The translations under genes were made by a program, and so were the position numbers. Below, in pieces: positions 14,275 to 15,474 of a stretch of DNA of 15,474 bases. The notes below the pieces were generated by a model. The model was not told where the DNA came from and ran no database searches. It was given only the letters and a program-made list of their open reading frames with translations. Source of the DNA: an uncultured Bacteroidota bacterium. GTDB lineage: Bacteria; Bacteroidota; Bacteroidia; Chitinophagales; Chitinophagaceae. Location of the stretch: positions 1-15,474 of the forward strand of contig CALLKA010000193.1 in NCBI GenBank assembly GCA_938008665.1, in the 5' to 3' direction. Positions within the stretch are counted from its first letter, which is position 1; each line of letters starts with the position of its first letter.

Positions 14275-15474
14275 ATGACCAATTCCAACATTTTTGATGC
14301 GATTGTAGTAGGCTCCGGTATTTCTGGAGGCTGGGCAGCAAAAGAACTAACAGAAAAAGGATTAAAGACAATTTTACTTGAAAGAGGACGAAATGTGGAA
14401 CATATCAAAGACTATGAAGGCACCGAAAAAAATCCTTGGGAATTACCACACCGCAATGCCAGAACCGAGGAAGATAAATCCAACTCACCTATTCAAAGTA
14501 AATGCTACGCATACGATGAGGTATCAAAAAAATTCTTCGTAAACGATCTTGAAAATCCCTATAATCCTGTAAAACCATTTGATTGGATTAGAGGAAATCA
14601 TGTAGGTGGTCGTTCCCTGATGTGGGGTCGTCAAAGTTATCGCTTAAGCGATTTGGATTTTGAAGCCAATGCAAAAGATGGCCATGGAACCGACTGGCCT
14701 ATACGCTATAATGATCTTGCACCATGGTATAGCTATGTTGAAAAATTTGCAGGCATTAGTGGTAATCGGGATGGTATTCCTAACTTACCCGATGGTGAAT
14801 TTCAACCAGCTATGGAAATGAACTGTGTTGAACAAATGGTGGCCAATAATCTTAAAACAAAAATGGGTCGTCCGATGATTATTGGAAGATCGGCGAATCA
14901 TACTGCAAAAATTGGAACCCGTGGCCCTTGTCAATTTAGAAATAAATGTCACCAAGGTTGTCCATTTGGAGGTTATTTTAGTTCCAACTCTGCTACACTA
15001 CCTGCAGCTTTCGCAACTGGTAACTTAACTTTAAGACCAGATGCCATCACTACAGAAATTTTATACGACAAAGAAACAGGGCGTGCAAAAGGTGTTCGAA
15101 TTTTAGATGCGAACACCAATAAAACAGAAGAATATTATGCTAAAATAGTTTTCTTAAACGCATCTACCTTAGGCACTTCCCATATTTTATTAAACTCAGT
15201 ATCAGAAGTTTTCCCAACTGGATTTGGAAATAGTAGTCAGCAAGTAGGACATAATTTAATGGATCATCATTATGGCGTTGGCGCGAATGGTGACTTTGAT
15301 GGCTTCTTAGATAAATACACTTACGGCCGTCGTCCAAATGGTATTTATGTTCCTCGATTTAGAAATTTAGATGGCGGTTCCTCTGCCGGTTATGTTCGTG
15401 GATTTGGTTATCAAGGTGGTGCATCTCGCAAACGTGGTGATGCAGATGGCATTGGTAGATCGGAAGAGCGTCGT
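14275..15474 (+). CDS. GMC-family FAD-dependent oxidoreductase, 3'-truncated
   Basis: The first 394 genuine codons; the gene runs off the contig. An in-frame TAA directly before ATG 14275 fixes the start region. The Rossmann FAD site GSGISG (13-18) with acidic Glu36 in LLERG comes first, then GGRSLMWG (111-118), the GMC flavin-binding signature. A cysteine cluster, C219-x5-C225-x3-C229 (CQFRNKCHQGCPFGG), is followed by NASTLGTSHILLNS, the second GMC motif region. GMC enzymes oxidise alcohols or sugars; the cysteines recall the Fe-S-bearing catalytic subunits of bacterial FAD sugar dehydrogenases, but the substrate cannot be read from sequence. No signal peptide. The catalytic His/Asn end is missing. 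The last six codons (15457-15474) are adapter and should be discarded. Confidence 0.88.
   Translation, partial: MTNSNIFDAIVVGSGISGGWAAKELTEKGLKTILLERGRNVEHIKDYEGTEKNPWELPHRNARTEEDKSNSPIQSKCYAYDEVSKKFFVNDLENPYNPVKPFDWIRGNHVGGRSLMWGRQSYRLSDLDFEANAKDGHGTDWPIRYNDLAPWYSYVEKFAGISGNRDGIPNLPDGEFQPAMEMNCVEQMVANNLKTKMGRPMIIGRSANHTAKIGTRGPCQFRNKCHQGCPFGGYFSSNSATLPAAFATGNLTLRPDAITTEILYDKETGRAKGVRILDANTNKTEEYYAKIVFLNASTLGTSHILLNSVSEVFPTGFGNSSQQVGHNLMDHHYGVGANGDFDGFLDKYTYGRRPNGIYVPRFRNLDGGSSAGYVRGFGYQGGASRKRGDADGIGRSEERR
15457..15474 (+). other. Illumina TruSeq adapter sequence at the contig end
   Basis: AGATCGGAAGAGCGTCGT is identical to the start of the standard Illumina adapter read-through sequence. 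It is in the last 18 bases and happens to keep the oxidoreductase frame open (RSEERR). It is a library artefact, not genomic DNA. Confidence 0.95.

Overview
The window looks like one end of an assembled contig from an AT-rich member of the Bacteroidota, probably in or near the Chitinophagaceae. The evidence is two type IX secretion (T9SS) proteins (PorW/SprE and PorQ), signal peptides ending in Ala-Gln, and promoters of the Bacteroidota type (TTG or TTTG, about 20 nt, TAnnTTTG). The last 18 bases are Illumina adapter, so the right boundary is an assembly artefact and not biology.

Layout. 1-224 is the 3' end of sucC, followed by two hairpin terminators. 347-1996 (minus) is a four-gene set: a cut-down M23-peptidase-like membrane protein, AtpZ, an AtpI-like membrane protein and a SprT-like zinc protease, with no F-type ATPase structural genes beside them. 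2068-7693 (plus) is a two-gene unit: porW/sprE and a class A penicillin-binding protein. 7695-11186 (minus) is porQ and lon, separated by 36 bp that hold a promoter and a strong inverted repeat around the porQ start codon. 11388-11558 (minus) is a small repetitive Ala/Thr-rich lipoprotein gene with its own promoter and terminator. 11673-13970 (minus) is der and era, two ribosome-assembly GTPases. 14060-14131 (minus) is initiator tRNA-fMet with promoter and terminator. 14275-15474 (plus) is a 3'-truncated GMC-type FAD oxidoreductase.

How the parts relate. The middle block is envelope-centred: PorW and PorQ are T9SS accessory proteins, and the penicillin-binding protein next to porW polymerises and crosslinks peptidoglycan, the layer the secretion machine must cross. 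The remainder is housekeeping: TCA cycle, protein quality control, ribosome biogenesis and translation initiation. I see no phage, transposon, CRISPR or defence system. The most unusual element is regulatory: the porQ promoter predicts an almost leaderless mRNA, while a transcript reading in from lon would fold into a 16-bp hairpin that loops out the start codon and is followed by a U-tract.
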